Below are positions 1 to 15,000 of a stretch of DNA of 64,000 nt, one piece after another (the stretch's first letter is position 1; the number at the start of each line of letters is the position of its first letter). The position numbers were made by a program, and so were the translations under genes. Below the pieces are notes generated by a model. It ran no database searches, was not told the DNA's origin, and saw only the letters and a program-made list of their open reading frames with translations. Source of the stretch: Tritrichomonas foetus (Eukaryota; Parabasalia; Tritrichomonadida; Tritrichomonadidae); assembly GCA_001839685.1 (NCBI GenBank), contig MLAK01000904.1, positions 44,389-108,388 of the forward strand. Direction: 5' to 3'.

Positions 1-3000
1 TCTTTCTTATCATCATCGTTGATGTTGTTATTATCATTATCTGTTAATGGAATATCTCTGGTTTCAAATTCTACTTCTTCTTCATTTTGAGAGGATGATT
101 TTTCTTCTTTCTTTGATCTGGTCATAAGATATGGCTCATCTTTAGAATCAGATGATGGCGGTGAGTAAGATTTGGCTGCTTCGTCACAAGGATCATTGGC
201 ATTTTCTATTATTTCTTTGGATACTTCCTTATTTTTATCTAATATATCAGCTTGTGGTGGCTCAAAAATGTTTGATTTGTTATTTGGTTCGAAATTAGAA
301 GATGACGAGGATGAAGAAGATGAAATTTTGGATTTTGATGTTTGTTTTGTTTGTGAAGGTGATGACTCAAATTCACACTGTGTCTGTTCAGTTGGAATAG
401 TGCTTCGAAGAGTTTCAATCAAAGAATGAAGTTGCTGGCGATCTTGATCAGACTCTGCTTGTTGTTTTTTCAGTAATTTCATTTCATGCTTAAGGTTATG
501 AAGAACTGATTGATAATCATCCTTCATAGTTTCAGGTAATTCATCATCGGTTTCATTCAGAGAAATATTTCGTGTTGAAATTTCGTCATTTGAATCCTGA
601 TTATCACTGCTTGATTGGTTCCTTATTTCGCTAGATTCAGTCAACTTATTTGACATAACAATTGTTTCATGGAGCTTGGGGATTAAATTCCCGTCATTCC
701 CTGGGTCAGAATTGATGTTGCTAATTTGTTTCTTCATAATTTTGATTTCATGCTTCAGACAATTAATCGCTGGAATGTAATCCTCGCTTAGATTGGAATG
801 TTCTTCTTGTTTAAGGCCTTTCAATATTTCGCGAACTTTGCTCAAAAACATCCTCTGAGCATTAGCATTTTCGATAATCTTGTTCTGAGATAGAGTTAAT
901 TCATTAATATGCTTTTTATTTTCATTGACCATTTCCATGAGATTCTCATAAAGTGTATCATTTAATTGTGAAACTTCAGGATTTGATTGAATTTCACTAA
1001 GTTGTGAAGGGAGTTCAGCTGATTGTTGGTTTGAAGAATTGTTTTCTTGGAGTGAAATGCTCTGCAATGCTTCAATGATCGTGTGAAGATTATCAAGTTC
1101 ATTTTTCATGTTTTGCATTCGATTTTCAAAATCTGGTGGTGTAATTAAGAATTTTTCTGATGTTGACTCTTTTTGTTCAATTTTACTTTCCATTTCTATT
1201 TGCTTCAATTTCATTAATTTAAGTTCATGTTTAAGGCAATCAATTGAGGACTTATCCACAGATTCACCTGATTCATTTGCAATAATATTGGTGTCATGTA
1301 TTTTATTGAGATGATTTTCAATAATTTCGGTAATTGAAGCCTGTCCAAATCGATCTTGCTTAAGCTCATTACGAACAGCATCAAGATAGCTTCTTTGAGT
1401 ATTAACACTATCAACAGCCTTGGTTTGTGAAGATGACAGTTCATTGATTAAATCATTGAATTTATTCACTTCGGATATTAATAAAATATGAGATTTTTGT
1501 AATTGTGTCAATTCTTTTTCTATTCTTGCGAAATGAGAATTATCATTGTGGTTATCATCTGATTTATTAGGTGTGACACCTTCAATAGAATTGTTTAAAT
1601 TCACAGATCTTTCAATGACTGGAATGGAATTTTCCTTCTCTTTAAAAACAAGATCTGGGATCTTATTTTGGATTTCTTCAATTTGGTGTAATTGTTCGTG
1701 TTGTTGATCCTTTAATTTATTGATTTCTTCTTCTAGTGTATTTATAGATGAATTGTCGATATCTTTTAGAACGAATTCATTAGCATCGGATTGCTCTTCT
1801 TTGGCAGGTGATTGTTTGAGTTCATTACGAAATGCGTCTAAATAGCTTCTTTGGGCATTGACAGTATCAACTGTTTTATTTTGAGCAGATGAAAGTTCTT
1901 CAATTCGATCTTTCCACTTATTCACTTCAGAAATCAATAATATATGAGATTTTTGTAATTGAGTCAATTCTTTTTCGACTTGTGCAATATGTGAATCTTC
2001 ATCAATAGGGATTGGCTTCTTTGATTCATTATTGATTCCTTCTTTATTTGGAATTAATTCATTTATGTAATCCTTTATCTTTTCAAATAAAGTATCATAA
2101 TTTTGATATTCAGATGTGATGGGAGCATGCATATTACTCGAATATTCTTGATTTTTAAGGTCATTCACTTGATCAGATAAGTTTAAGAGAAGATCCTTCA
2201 ATTCAGTCAAGTAAGATTTTTGTGCATTGAGATTATTGATAGAAATAACTTGTGAAGCTGCAACTTCTTCAAGTCGTTTCTCAAATGAGCAATCTTCATT
2301 TCCATCATTATTTGATGATTGGCTTCGTTTAGATGGTGATTTATGGCCAGTAGTATTATTGCCATGATTATTTCGATCATTGGTTCCCTTCGAAAGATTT
2401 TCATTGGTGTTATTATAATTCTTAGTTCCTTTGTTATGAACATTATTCTTATTCTTTTCATGACGATGATCGTTACCATTATCATTATCATCATCGTCAG
2501 ATGAGCTTGAAGAACTTATTTTAGAAGATGTAATAATATACTTGGTATTTCTCTTTAATAACTTAATTTCATGCTTCAAGCATCTTAACGAACTTTCGAC
2601 CTTGTGAGAAACGTCATGGTCTTTCTTCAATGATGCAAATTCTTTAGATAGCTTAGTCAAGCCATCTTTCAACTCCTTTGCAAATCCACTATCTTGTTTA
2701 AGTTGATTCTTGATCTGTGCAACTTTCTTGATCTCTTGCTGAGCATCAATAATATGTTGATCAAATCCAGCAGCAATTTTTTCAAGTCTATCGCAATATG
2801 CGACCAATTCTTCTTCGCTGGGTTGGGAGTTACTTTTTTGGTCAATGAGCAGAGGTTTCACCTTCTGTTTTGGTAAATATTTCACTTTATTTTGAAGATC
2901 AGCGATCGATGATTTGATATTTGATAATTCGTTCTCTATAACCATTGAGTCGAATTCAGGGATTTTAGTTGAAGATGCGATATTAGAATCACCCTTCATA

Positions 3001-6000
3001 ATACTGCTGACAGCCTTTAATTTCTCTTCAATTTCATCATCATGCTGCTTGGTATGTTTCTTATGACTGGTTAAATCTTGAATAGTTTTATCCTGAGATG
3101 CTTCTAACTCATTTATTCTTTCCTTTTGCTTGTTAATCTTTTTAAGTAATTGATTGTATTTATCATTTGGATCACTGAGTTTCTTTAATGATGGTTTAGT
3201 TGATGCAACTTCTTGGTCGTGATCCTTGTTCTTAGACATACTCTTATCATTAGTTCTACCTTTCACTTTAGTATTTTTAATGGCATTAGCTTGGTCAATA
3301 GTGCTATTCATCAACTCATGAATGTTGCTGATTTCTGATTCAATTTGCTGTTTCCAATCATCGTCAAGGCTCGAATTGTTAAGAGTTAATTGTGCATCTC
3401 TTTGTTCAGTGCTTTGATCATTATTTTGTCGTTGAAGAAGTGGGAGTTTGTGTTTTATGTCCAATACCAATTCAACCAATTTCTCTAAGGTCATAGAATC
3501 TTGTTCAACGGATGGATTCTCGATAATACATTTAAGAGTGTCTTGTAATTCTTTTAGATTACTCTTTGCTTTGTTCATTGATGGTTTAATTTGGGAACTT
3601 GTTGTTTCATCAGCATCAAGATCCGGATCTTTCATTTGATCAACAAATTCATCAATGTCAGATTTAAGTGTTTCGAATAATGGATTAATTGCTTTGGCTT
3701 TCTTCGAGATTGGAATTTGGAGTGACAATAAATCTGGTTGGTTATTAAAGTTATTTGTTAGTTTGTCAAGCTTATCTTCAATGATTTTAACTTTATCAGA
3801 TACGTTCGAAATATCAGAAGAGTTAATAGATGTTTTATGATTGACTTTATCGATATTATCGTGTATTTTCTTCAATTTGTCATCTGTAACTTCTTGAGCC
3901 TTTCCAAGATTGGATAAATCTTTGTGTAATTCATTCACTTGATTGCCAAGTTTTGAAGAATTGTTCTTCAATGTTTCAATCTCTTGGTCATGGTCATTTA
4001 ATTTGTTGAAATGGGATTCGGCCTTAGTTTTGAGATCTTCAATAATCGAATGGATTTCATCATTATCGTCTTTGAGATCGTTCAAAGATTTGTCAATTTT
4101 ATCAACATGATTAGTTAAATCATTAAGTTTGTGTGAAAGATTGTTATGATTTTCGTTGATTTGGTCAATATTTTGATTAATTTTCTCAATTTCGTTTGCA
4201 GCTTTCTTGATTGCTTCATTTTGATTCTTCAACTTCGATTTCAAAGTGTCGAATGTGCTATCACATTTGGATTCTAATTCATTGATTGAATTACTTGTCT
4301 TTGTCACTATATTATCAACTTCATTGATTTCGTCATTCAATTTTCCAACTTTGTCATTAAGTTCCTGATTAAGATCTGATTTGAATTTGGTGAGATCATC
4401 CTTCAATTTATTCTGATCTTTGTATAATTCCTTTATATCTGAATTATTGTCATCAATGGATGTACTCAATGAATCAATCTTATATCCAAGTTTACCGATA
4501 GAAGAATCAATATCTTCTTTGGCTTTTTGTTGTATTTTTTCGAGATCTTTGATTAAGTCGCTTTGTTTATTGAGATCCTTCCTTTCTTTTTCTTGAGAAT
4601 TCTTTAGGTCATCGATGTTGTCTTTGACTTCTTTAATAACATTATTAAGTTTCTCAATTTCTCCTGCTAATTCATCAATTCTCATTTGATTTTCATCAAG
4701 CATGATACTACGTTCTTGGATTGAATTTTGTTTGAGGCTGCAGAGCTCATGTTTAAGGCAACGGATGACTGAATTGGTTCTATCTAATGTTGCTTGATGA
4801 CTAGCTTCAATTTCATTTTGTTTTTGAATATATTCATTAAGTGTAAATGGTAATTCATTAGAAATTTCTACTTCTTCTTCTTGATCAAGTAATCTTTGAA
4901 GTGCTTCTTGTAATATCATTAATTCTCTTTCTGCCTTAGAAATTCCTGTCTTAAGTTGATCTTTACTCTTCTCTTGTCCTTCTTCAAGCATTGGATCGCG
5001 TAATTGTGTCATCATGTTATCAATTTGACGCTTCAATGATTCAATTGCTGGATTAATAGGCTTCTTCCTTGGTGACATTGAAGTATTTGGTGAGAGTGAT
5101 CTGTATTTATCTTGATCATTTGATAATTGATCAATATGATTTTCTAATTCGATAATCTTATTATTCAGTTTTCGACTATTTTGATCTATGTCTTGAACTT
5201 GTTTTTCAAGGTTGCTGCATAACTTATTCAATTCATTCAGGAATGTACGTTGTGCATTTGTAGATGTTAAAACTTTTTCTTGTGCTCCAGAAAGAGCTTC
5301 GGTTCGTTCAATAAGCATTTCAATCTTTTCGTCAATATTTTCATTTTCATCAAGAGTGATATTTCTTTCGGTGACATTATCGCTCTTTAATTTCTTAATT
5401 TCATGCTTCATGCATCTGAGAACTGGTTCAATTTGTTGTTGGATGACATTGTATTCAATAAGATTTTGTTTAAATTGAAGTTCTTTAACCATATCTAATA
5501 ATTGGTCATAGGTTATACCTTCTTCTTCAGCTAGTGCTTGCTCAGTTAAAGCTTTAAGAGTATCTTGGAGCATTCTAAGCTCTGTTTCTGCTTTTGCGAG
5601 ACTTGGCTTAAGTTTAGAATTGGTGGTATCATCATTATCGTTCAGATTTGGATCATTCATTTGTTGAACAAGTTCATCAATTTGTTCTCGAAGCAGTTCG
5701 ATTGCTGGATTAACCTGTTTCTTTCTTGGTGATCTTATTGTACTGACATACCCTGGTGAATCAAGTTTATTTTCAAGATCGTCCAATCTTGACAAAATGT
5801 CTGCAATACTTTCATTTTCAATTTTCGAAACCCTTCGATCAATATCATTGAAATTATTCATCATTTCTCTGATGCAATTCCTCATGCTATTGAATCCTTG
5901 AACAACCTTAATTTGAGACTCTGCAAGCTCGTCTGTCCTTTCGTAATTAGGTGAAGATCTTGATTGGATTTGCTTCATTTGATCAACTTCATGTTTGAGC

Positions 6001-9000
6001 TCTTCCAATGAATCCGAGAATCCTTTAATTTTCATTATTTCTGGTGAGTTTTGAGCGAATCCTTGAATCTTATTAAACATTTCGATAAGTTCGTTTGGTG
6101 GAATAATATTGTCATTATTGCCATCATTCATCATCTTAAGTACATCTTGTAATTGGCGCAATCCTGTTTCTGTTTGCTTGAATACAGGATTAAGATAGGT
6201 ATTTTCTTCGTTATTGACATCAGGATCATTCATCTTTTCAAGAAAGCTATCAATTTGTTGGTGTAACATATCAAAGTTTGGATTTTTAGTTGGTCCTACA
6301 ATTTTATTTGTTTTAGTTTCATTAATAAATTGTTTCAAAATGGTGATATCTGGAATTACTTCTTGTGTAATTAAATTCTTCATCTCCTTAAGGAAGTTCT
6401 TTTGTGCGTTTATTGAATTAACTATCATGTTATGAGCAGATACAATTTCATCAGTACGAGTAATGCATAAGTCAACTTTATTATCATTCGTTGCTTTTTC
6501 ATCTCTGGTGAAATCTTTATTTGATTTCATATCCTTCTTAAGCTGCTTGATATCACCTTTCAAGGATTCAATATCAGCAATGATATTTTCATTGGGTGGA
6601 TTAATGAATTTGCTAGGAAGAAGTCCATGAATTGCGAGAAGATTTGGACTTTCATCAGAATTGATAATTTGGTCAAGTGTATCTTGAAGAAGTTGAAGCT
6701 CTTTCTTGGCTTGTTCAATTCGAGGATTCAATGTGCCATTCTTATCCTCTTCTTGAACAGTTGGATTATTTAACATCTTAATTAAAGAGTCGATTTGTTT
6801 TTGAATTTCTTCAACTATAGGATTGTTAAGTTTTTCCTTTGGTTTTCCAAATAGGCTATTTAATGTATCTTCAAGTTCTTGGATCTTCTCGTCATGTTCA
6901 TCAATCTTACTTTGGAATGCTTCATTTGGATACTTCTGATTCTTATCTGACATTAAATATGAACGAAGTGAATTAACAACAGAAACCATCTTATTATTTA
7001 ATCCGGTTAATTCATCAGTTCTTACTTCAATGGAATCAACTTTTTCGATGACTTCTTTAAGCTTAGGTATTTCATTGCCAGACTCAGTCGGTAATTCATC
7101 AACTCTATTTTCGAGATTAGTTAATCTTTCATTGATAGTCTTAAATATATTTGGAATGTCCTCTGGTGAAAATGGTTCATCTTCATCATTGTTGGAATCA
7201 AGAATATGCTGAAGTGCTTCTTGAAGTGCAGAAAGATCAGATTGTGCTTTAGCTAAGCTTGGATTTAATTCACCGGTTGTGTCTTGGCTTAAAAGTGATG
7301 GATTATTCATTTCTTCAATTAGATTAGCTATTTGCTGGCGTAATGCAATTACAGCTGGATCTTTTTCTTTATTATTGTTCTTATTTGGGAAACTAAAGAA
7401 ATTGTTTGGAATTGGATTTTCCATCATTAAAATTTTGTCATCTTCTAATTCTTTAATCTTATTACGTAAAGCATTGATGATAGCTCTTTGGTTGTTGAAT
7501 GCGTTCACAAGTTGGATCTGTGAAGCGGTTATTTCATCAGTACGATCTTTGATTACTCTGAATTGATCATTGAGGCCATGCAAATCATCTTCATTAAAAT
7601 CATCTTCACTTAAAACGATATCGCGCGATTGAATTTCTGGAGAATGGTTCTTGAGGTTGCGAACTTCATATTTAATGCATCTCAATGCATTGAATATGTC
7701 TTTATTAGTGTCATCCTGTTGTTGGCTGTTCGCGATTTCTAATAAAGCAACTTTATCTTGTAAATTATGAATCATGTCATATAATTCATCGGATGAAGCA
7801 ATTTCGGGTTGATAATGATTATTTTCAAGAAGTGATTGAAGTGCCTCTTGAAGTGATTGGAGCCCATCTTGAGCTTTATTGATACTTGGGCTTAATTCAC
7901 CAGTATTATCTGCTTCCAGTATCGAAGGGTTATTCATTTGATCTTGAAGTGTACTAATTTGTTCACGTAATAAGAGTGCATTGATATTTGGTTCATTTGC
8001 CTTCTTGACTGGTGAATTCCAATTGGACGGAGCAGCAGATTGTTGAATCATTGTTGGGTATACATCTTCAATGTAATTGATTTTGTCGTTGACTTCTCGA
8101 AGATAATTGCGTTGAACATTATATCCAGAGATAAGTTTGGATGTAGCACAAGTCAATTCTTCAATTCTGTTGTTCATTTGATCAATCCTTTCATATATGG
8201 TTTTTGAATTAATTTCACCATCAGGATCATTCAAAGCAATGTTGCATGACCTTTCTTGAATGGTTGGTATTTCACTCTCAGAATTATCTGATGATTTATT
8301 GAATTTTATTTCTTCCAACTGAAGAGCTAAATCATCTATCTTTTCAGCAAGTCTCGGAATGAATTGTAAGCGTGGGATTTGAGTGTTCAGCATATGGATG
8401 ACCTGTGATTGAGATCCACTGATTTCATTAATTCTGTTTTGAATGGTGTTAGAGAATTCGTCATCCATTATTGAAGATTTCTTTCTATCACTTGGAAGTT
8501 GGCTAATAACTTCATTTTGTTTGTTGATTGTGCGTTCAAGAAGTCTCAGTTTTGTTTGTATTTCATTCAAGAGGTCGTAAATGGCATCTGGTGTCAAAGT
8601 ATAAGGATCAACGTCAGGTTGTTCCATCAAACTGTTTAATGTCTCTTGTAATCTCACTAAATCAGTTTGGGCTTGATTCATTGATGGCTTAAGTTGGTTA
8701 ATTGTATCAGGCTCTTCTCTAAGTCCTGGGTTTTCCATTTCATTAAGTAATTGCTCAACACGATCTTTAAGAGTTTGAACATGAGGACTTAGCCCCTTCT
8801 TCTTAACTGGAGAGCCAGAAAGGAATGACTCTGTCAAAGCTCTTGAGTTTTCTTTCTGAGCTTCAGAAAGTTTATAAACTTGTGCTTTAAGTTCATCAAT
8901 TTCCTTAATTAAATGCTCTTGCTTTTGAGCATCCTCAAGTGATTCCTTCAATTTAGAAAGCTCTCCTTCGATTTCATGAATTGCTTGAGAATCGTCAATA

Positions 9001-12000
9001 TTAAGCTCGGAAATAGCTTGTTCGAGGGCTGCTATCCGTTGAAGCTCGGAATCGATACGTAAGCTATTGTCATGGATCTTTGAAGTTTGAGCATTAATTG
9101 TATGTAGTGCCTGGATATGACTAGATCCAATATTATTTATTCTTGCAGTAAGTTTTTCAATATTTTGAGAAATTTCTTCGATGTATTTATCTTGTTGTTT
9201 AGATTCTTGTTCTCGTTCAACTTTTGTATTAAGATGATGAATCAAATCATTTTCAATAATGGATAATCTTTGGTGAAGATCTTTAATCATTTCGTAAAAA
9301 TCGAGTTCGGCTGCAGAGTTTTGTTGATCGAGGATGCTTTGAAGTTGGTTTCGTAGAATGACTAAATCTTTATTGGCTCTGTCGAGATTAGGTTGTAATT
9401 CGTTAGATTCGTCATCCTCAATCTTTGATTCATTAATTTCCTCAACTAAAAGATCGATTTGATTTCGGAGATTTTCGACATATGGATTGCTCTTCTTTGG
9501 TGATGAAACAACTGGTTTTTGGCGTTTAATAAAGTCGATTTCCTTCTCAATATCGTCGATTTTCTCTAGAATCTTGTTCATTGCTTTGATGTAATGATGA
9601 GAAGAAGTATCATCTTGTGTCGTCTTTTCAAGATTAGCAATACGAGCTAATCCTTCATTCAATTTGGAAGAATATTCACGAATGTTAGTTGATTGAGCTT
9701 TAACAATTTGGTTAATTTTGTTTTGTGAACTGCTGATTTCGTTAATTCGTTGTACAATTCCCAAAATATTGTCTGAAATTCCACTACCTAAAGCAGATTT
9801 ATCGGTCGAAACATGATCTGTGTCAACGATAGGTGGACAACCTTTCTCAGATTTTCTATTTTGTATGTTCTTAATCTTTTTGATTTCGCGCTTAATGTTC
9901 TCAATTGCTTTCTCTTGACCTTTAACTAAATCCTTAAGAGTTTCGTTACCTTTAGGTGATGAGGAAGGCTTTCGTTTCTTTTCATCATTTGTTGTTTCTT
10001 CTTCAGATTCAAGATTTAGTCCTATGCCTCTTGTTTGAATAGTTTCTGGTTCCTCTTCAAGTGCCTTTATGCGTGTTTGCATATCGCAAATATTCCTCCA
10101 AATAATTTCTGGTGTGAGGAACTCAACTTCAATTTCTTCTTGGGAAAGAATATTTTCTAATGTTTCTCTTAAAAGCTCAAGTTCGGATTTCATCTGAGTC
10201 ATTGATGGTTTAAGATGATCGATGTCATCATCTGGAGCTTCATTAGCATTATTCATTTCTTCTACAAGAGAATTGATTTTATTGCGAAGAACTTCAACAA
10301 TTGGATTAGTATACTTCTTCCTGGGAGATGTAGATATAACTGGCCAGCTCATATCACCAGATTGTGGTGTATGTGGTTGAGAACGGATAGATTTGGTGGA
10401 TTTTGGTGTTTGGAATTGGGATTCATGTTGATCGACTGCTTGAATTGGTTCTTCCTTTGAATGCATCATGGAAATTGTTTGTTCAAGGGCTTTAAAGGCA
10501 TCGTCTTGTTCAGTAATTCTTTGATTGAGGTCGGCTAAACTATCTTTCATTTCATTGCGGAATTCTCTTAAATAAGTCCTTTGAGCATTCACAACTTTAA
10601 TGGTTTGATTTTGCATTCCACAAAGTTCTTCAAGTCGATCATTGAATGGTAAGAAATTGTTTTGAAGTTCTTTAATATGTTCAACTTCTGTTTCAAGCTC
10701 GTCAATTCGTGTTTGCGATTCAAGATCAATTCCTCGTTCAACAACTTCAATTTCATCGTCAATTTCATTTGTATTGGATGATTTAGGATAACGTTTGGAA
10801 TTCTTCAATTTCTTCACTTCATATTTCAAGCAACGAATTGTCCTGCTCATAAATTCACTAGTCGTGTTTCGTTGTTGTTCTGTGTTTTGTTCAAGCAAAA
10901 TTAACCGTTGTTGAATAGCTCGAACTTTGGATGAAAGATCTTCAAGTGAAATGATATCTGATTCTGATTCTTCAGAAACAAGTTGATTTAATGTATCTTT
11001 CAAGACTTGTAACTGTTCTTCTGTTTGTTGAATTTGTGGCTTAATTCGACCTTCTTCATCAACTTCATCAATATTTTGATTTCCTAATTCCTTAGAAAAC
11101 TCTTCAATCTTGTTCTTTAATAATTCAATTGTTGGATTTTCTTCTTTGGGCTTCTTAAAGGAATATGATTGAATTTGGGAATTTTCTAATCTTTCTTCAA
11201 TTGTGTTAAGTCTTGGATCGACGTCGTTCGTTAATAAGTCTTTCATTTTTGAAATACACGATCTTTGAGCATTAAGATTCTTAACCATTAACATGTTGGC
11301 TGAAGACAACTCTTCAATTCTATATTTCATAGAATTAATTTCATTTGAATCATTGAAAGTATTGGTAACTTCATCTGCACTTGATCTATAAATGCATCCT
11401 GAATTTTCAAGAACTGAAAGTCTTTGATGGATTTCTGCCATTTTCTGGTAAATATTTTGTGGAGTAATTTCAATTTCACGTGTCTGTTTCTTCGGTAATA
11501 GAGTACTGGCGATATCTTTAAGTTTATGAATTTCACTTTGTGTCTGGTTAATTTGTGGTAATAATTTACCTGTTTCATCAGTTTCATGTATATTAGGATC
11601 TGAAAGTCTGTTATCAAGATCTTCGATTTTCTTATTCAAATCTTCAATGAGTGGATTGGGTTTGGATTCTGTTGTTTCTGTCATAATCCATCTCTTTTCA
11701 TTTTCTGAAAGAATTTCAACTTTTCTTTCCAAAAGTGCCATTCTTTCTTCAATATCAGATGGAACTAAAGTATAGGTGTAATTAGGTGAAGCTTGAGATT
11801 TCGATGGCTCAGAGTTGTTGGGGTTATCAGAACGATTGGAATCTTGCTTCAGGATTTTAACCTCGTGTTTAAGGCAGTTAACTGTCTTTTCAAGGCTATT
11901 TAATGTTGATTGAATGTTATTATCATTTGTGTTTTGAATTAATATCAGCTTAGTTTCAATTTCACGGAGTTTGTTGATGATATCTGTTGGAGATTGGATT

Positions 12001-15000
12001 TGATCAAGATTTTCATCTTCATTTTCGATTTCAGTCATTAATTTCTGTAATTGCTCGAGTTCTTTAGTGACTTGTTCGGACTGTTGCTTTATTTTACCAT
12101 TTTCGTCAGATTTTTCGAATTCTTCATCATTAAGTTTCTTCATCAATTCTTCGATGTTTTGCTTTATTGGTTCAAGAAGTGGATTATGTGTTTTATCTTT
12201 CTTTGGATCAGAGAAGTCAAACCAGTTTCCAGAATTAATGTTTTGAATTTGTTCATTTAGGATTTCAACTTTATGTTCAAGTTGAGAAATCTTATTTTCT
12301 ACGTCATTTGAAGTGTTATTCTTTAAAAGCTGAAGCATGCTTCTTTGAGCATTCACAACTTTAATGGTTTGATTTTGCATTCCACAAAGTTCTTCAAGTC
12401 GATCATTGAATGGTAAGAAATTGTTTTGAAGTTCTTTAATATGTTCAACTTCTGTTTCAAGCTCGTCAATTCGTGTTTGCGATTCAAGATCAATTCCTCG
12501 TTCAACAACTTCAATTTCATCGTCAATTTCATTTGTATTGGATGATTTAGGATAACGTTTGGAATTCTTCAATTTCTTCACTTCATATTTCAAGCAACGA
12601 ATTGTCCTGCTCATAAATTCACTAGTCGTGTTTCGTTGTTGTTCTGTGTTTTGTTCAAGCAAAATTAACCGTTGTTGAATAGCTCGAACTTTGGATGAAA
12701 GATCTTCAAGTGAAATGATATCTGATTCTGATTCTTCAGAAACAAGTTGATTTAATGTATCTTTCAAGACTTGTAACTGTTCTTCTGTTTGTTGAATTTG
12801 TGGCTTAATTCGACCTTCTTCATCAACTTCATCAATATTTTGATTTCCTAATTCCTTAGAAAACTCTTCAATCTTGTTCTTTAATAATTCAATTGTTGGA
12901 TTTTCTTCTTTGGGCTTCTTAATAGAAGTTATGTATCCATTTTCGGACAATTTATCGATTTTCTCTTCAAATTCCTTTCTTAAATTATTGAAACGATTTT
13001 CAAGATCATTCTCAATATTATCACTTATCTTCCTAATTAATGCTCTATGATTGTTTACATTATTAGTCAAAACCATATTACTTGACGCTATTTCATCAAC
13101 TCTTGTCATTAATACTGATAATTGCTCCGTGTTTGCTTCAAAATTGCGTTCTTCAGATGGTTCTGCGTATCTAACTGGTGCATAAGTATTTGGAACTGTA
13201 TTTTTCTTCAATTTATTAAGCTCATACTTAATGCAATGAAGAGTAGAATGAATTGTATTTACATCAACTGTATTATGTGCATTTTCTAATAATGTATTGA
13301 TAGATTCATTGAGTTTTTGAGATTCATATTCAAGTGTTACTACTTTAGTTTTCAGGAGCTTGACAATTCTAAATAGAGTTTCTGGAGTAATAGTCTCTGC
13401 AGTCTCTTCTTCTTCGTCTAGATTGTATTCAATTGAATTTAATGCATCCTTTAAGATTTGAAGATCTTCTTGAGCCTTGGCAATTTTCGGAGAAATCATT
13501 TCGATATCAGTTGAAGCAATTTCTGGCTTGTTTAATTGGTCAACGAGTTGATCAATCTTCTCCTTAATTTCATCGACTGTTTGATCAGATTCTGGTGGTT
13601 TGCTTATGGATTTGGATGATTTTCTGTCGTAGAAAGAATTTCCTTCAAGATTTGATTTTATGTTTTCAAGTTCTTTCTCAATTAAACCAACTCTTTCTTC
13701 TATTTCGTCATTGGCAAGTTCTTTGATCTTTCTAAGATATGATCTTTGCGTATTTACGTTCTTGATAATACTCATTTGTGATCCTGTTAATTCATCAACT
13801 CGTTTAGCTAGATCTTGAATATTTTCATTTGGTTCTAAATTCATCTTTGTTTGTTTATCTCTTAACAATTTGATTTCATGTTTAAGGCATCGTAATGTTT
13901 GAGGAAATGCGGTAAGGTCCTCAAATTTAACTGGAACTGTTTGATTCTTGAGTTCATTAATATTATCAATGATATTGTCGCGAATTTGATAAATTTCACT
14001 GTAAATTTCGCCAATTATTTGATCCATTAATGAGATAAGTGATGATGAGATTAATCCATTATCTTCAAATTCTTGTTCAGCCTTTATTGTTTCTTTAAGA
14101 TTCATTAAGCCTTGAGAAGCCTTTTCGATTGATGGTTGTAATGATTCAGATTTATGATTCTTGAGTTCATTAATCATTTGTTCGATTTTATCTTCAAGTG
14201 AGGTTTCTTTTTCCGCACTTTCCTCTTTGTCGGTGTAAGCTTCTTGGCTATTACCTTTATTGTCATCATTGTCTCTTTCGACAACTTTAGTTTTTCGTGA
14301 ATTTGCCTGTTGTGATTCAATTTGTGACTCTAATTTATTGATTTTGTCCCAAATGTCATCAAACTTGTTATTAATGTCATCATCAATATCCAAATTGATG
14401 TCTCTTTGAATGATATTATGATAATTTGGAACATTGTCTTCGACTGTTTCAGGCTTAGCTGTAATATGCTTATCAAGCATCGAGTGAATGAAAGATTTTT
14501 GAGCATTTACGTTTTTGATTGTTTGAACCTGTGAACTTGTTAAAGTTTCAACCCTTTCTTCAAGTAATTTAATTTTATCAAGCAATGATTGATGCTTTGG
14601 CTCTTGAGATGATACGCTTGGAGGATCACATTGATTTTTCATTTTGTTGGCTTCGTATTTAAGGCATTTCAGGTCTCTTTCGGCTTTGAAGCATGCTTGT
14701 GATGAGTCGATTTTAGAATCATCATCAGATTCCATTGTTGGAATTGAGTTCTTAATTAAATTGATTGATTGATCGAGCGAATCAACCAGCTCACGAACGT
14801 TTGATGGTTGATTGGCCGAATTCAACTCTTTAAGATTGTTTAATTCATCTTTTATATTTCGCATTGAATTCTTGAGGATATTAATAGAATCAATAATAGA
14901 TTCACCATTTGTATCAACAGCTTCTGAAGATTCTGCCTTTAATTTTCTTAATTCATGTTTAATGCATTTAATTGAATTTACAAGATTATTGATAGATTCA

